A stretch of 64,000 bases of DNA from Bog-793 sp050014835 (lineage in GTDB: Bacteria; Actinomycetota; Acidimicrobiia; Acidimicrobiales; Bog-793): contig JBEKCO010000001.1 in the NCBI GenBank assembly GCA_050014835.1, positions 1 through 64,000 on the forward strand. Direction: 5' to 3'. Of this stretch, positions 63,566-64,000 are shown in pieces. Position 1 is the stretch's first letter, and every line of letters starts with the position of its first letter. The translations under genes and the position numbers were made by a program. Under the pieces are notes generated by a model. That model was not told where the DNA came from, searched no databases, and saw only the letters and a list, made by a program, of their open reading frames with translations.

Positions 63566-64000
63566 GTGGACGGGAGATCCCTCGTTCTCAACGCGACGTA
63601 CGAGCCGATCTGCGTCGTGTCCTCGCGCCGGGCGCTCGTTCTGGTGATCGAGGAGAAGGCCGAGCTCGTCCACGAGACGGGCCGGCTCTACCACGCCGCG
63701 CGGGTCGCGTTCCCCGAGCCGTCGGTCGTGCGCCTGGCGCACTACGTGCGTGTGCCGTACACGGCGCGCATCGCCATCACGCGTCGCAGCGTGTTCGCCC
63801 GCGACGGGCACCGCTGCCAGTACTGCGGCGGCCAGGCCGAGAACATCGACCACGTCACGCCGCGCAGCCGCGGTGGGGCGCACATCTGGGAGAACGTGGT
63901 CGCGGCGTGCCGGCGCTGCAACTCGCTTAAAGAGGACCGGCTCCTCGAAGAGGCGGGGCTCACGCTCCACCGCGCCCCGCACGCGCCCCGGTCGCGCGTC
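63566..64000 (+). CDS. HNH endonuclease, 3' end beyond window
   Basis: The open frame runs off the window edge, 145 residues visible. LVLNATYEPICVVSSRRALVLV at the N-terminus and FARDGHRCQYCGG...IDHVTPRSRGGAHIWENVV...CRRCN form the HNH/zinc domain (H and N of the fold plus two CxxC). This group is common in actinobacteria and is McrA-like; role in DNA processing or restriction is unknown. Start is GTG 63566, with an in-frame ATG at 63539 as alternative. Confidence 0.8.
   Translation, partial: MDGRSLVLNATYEPICVVSSRRALVLVIEEKAELVHETGRLYHAARVAFPEPSVVRLAHYVRVPYTARIAITRRSVFARDGHRCQYCGGQAENIDHVTPRSRGGAHIWENVVAACRRCNSLKEDRLLEEAGLTLHRAPHAPRSRV

Overview
This 64 kb window is ordinary-looking chromosome from a very GC-rich actinobacterium. 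The likely class is Acidimicrobiia, which is an inference from gene content and not a database result. Supporting signs are many GTG and some TTG start codons, stop/start overlaps of the GTGA/ATGA type, a WhiB-family regulator, the actinobacterial families DUF3107, DUF3040 and DUF5719, F420 cofactor genes (cofD, cofE), a PdtaS-type histidine kinase, a FolP2-type pteroate synthase homologue and a lexA / LysM protein / nrdR block. I found no rRNA, tRNA, CRISPR array, insertion sequence, prophage or recognisable defence island.

Layout. 1-7.1 kb: Mrp-like ATPase, dGTPase-like HD hydrolase, slipin + NfeD pair, DUF3107 protein, PHP phosphoesterase overlapping a PdtaS-like kinase, and a WhiB regulator. 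7.1-9 kb: a long gene-poor stretch and an SGNH-hydrolase surface protein. 9-22.2 kb is a minus-strand run: H+-pyrophosphatase, inositol-phosphatase family protein, holA, folP2-like, thioredoxin/TPR protein, metH, an ATP-grasp enzyme, a conserved hypothetical, a universal stress protein and an amino acid/amine permease. 22.2-25.2 kb: a HemL-like aminotransferase and a DAO-family FAD oxidoreductase, which with the permease look like an amine or amino acid catabolic module. 25.4-31.1 kb: nitroreductase, rhodanese-MoeB fusion, M20 amidohydrolase coupled to a biotin carboxylase/BCCP protein, and birA.

31.2-46.3 kb is the main biosynthetic island for cell-envelope glycan: rmlB, rmlD, a WbbL-like glycosyltransferase, a membrane protein, an NDP-sugar pyrophosphorylase, an epimerase, then cofD and cofE (F420 side chain) embedded by overlapping codons, two GT4 glycosyltransferases, a deoxysugar reductase-like SDR, a 977-residue GT2/multi-membrane-span fusion and a DUF5719 protein. 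ftsH faces it head-on. 48.4-53.4 kb: CPBP protease, phosphomannomutase, a cysteine-less Trm112-like protein, a PGI/PMI-like SIS protein lacking expected catalytic residues, and ahcY. The order recalls the mycobacterial rmlD-wbbL-manC-fbiAB-manB region.

53.4-64 kb: miaA, dapF, hflX, dapD, dapE (lysine/peptidoglycan precursor supply with tRNA modification), then lexA divergent from a LysM cell-division-suppressor-like gene over a cluster of SOS boxes, nrdR, a PIG-L deacetylase, DNA polymerase IV, a DUF3040 membrane protein, a small conserved protein and an HNH nuclease cut by the window edge.

The least expected observations are structured, apparently unassigned leader sequences before miaA and ahcY, a DapF with serine in place of the first catalytic cysteine, paired degenerate proteins next to phosphomannomutase, the dense SOS-box cluster, and palindromic sites between the divergent permease and aminotransferase. 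No wholly new multi-gene system could be demonstrated from sequence alone.
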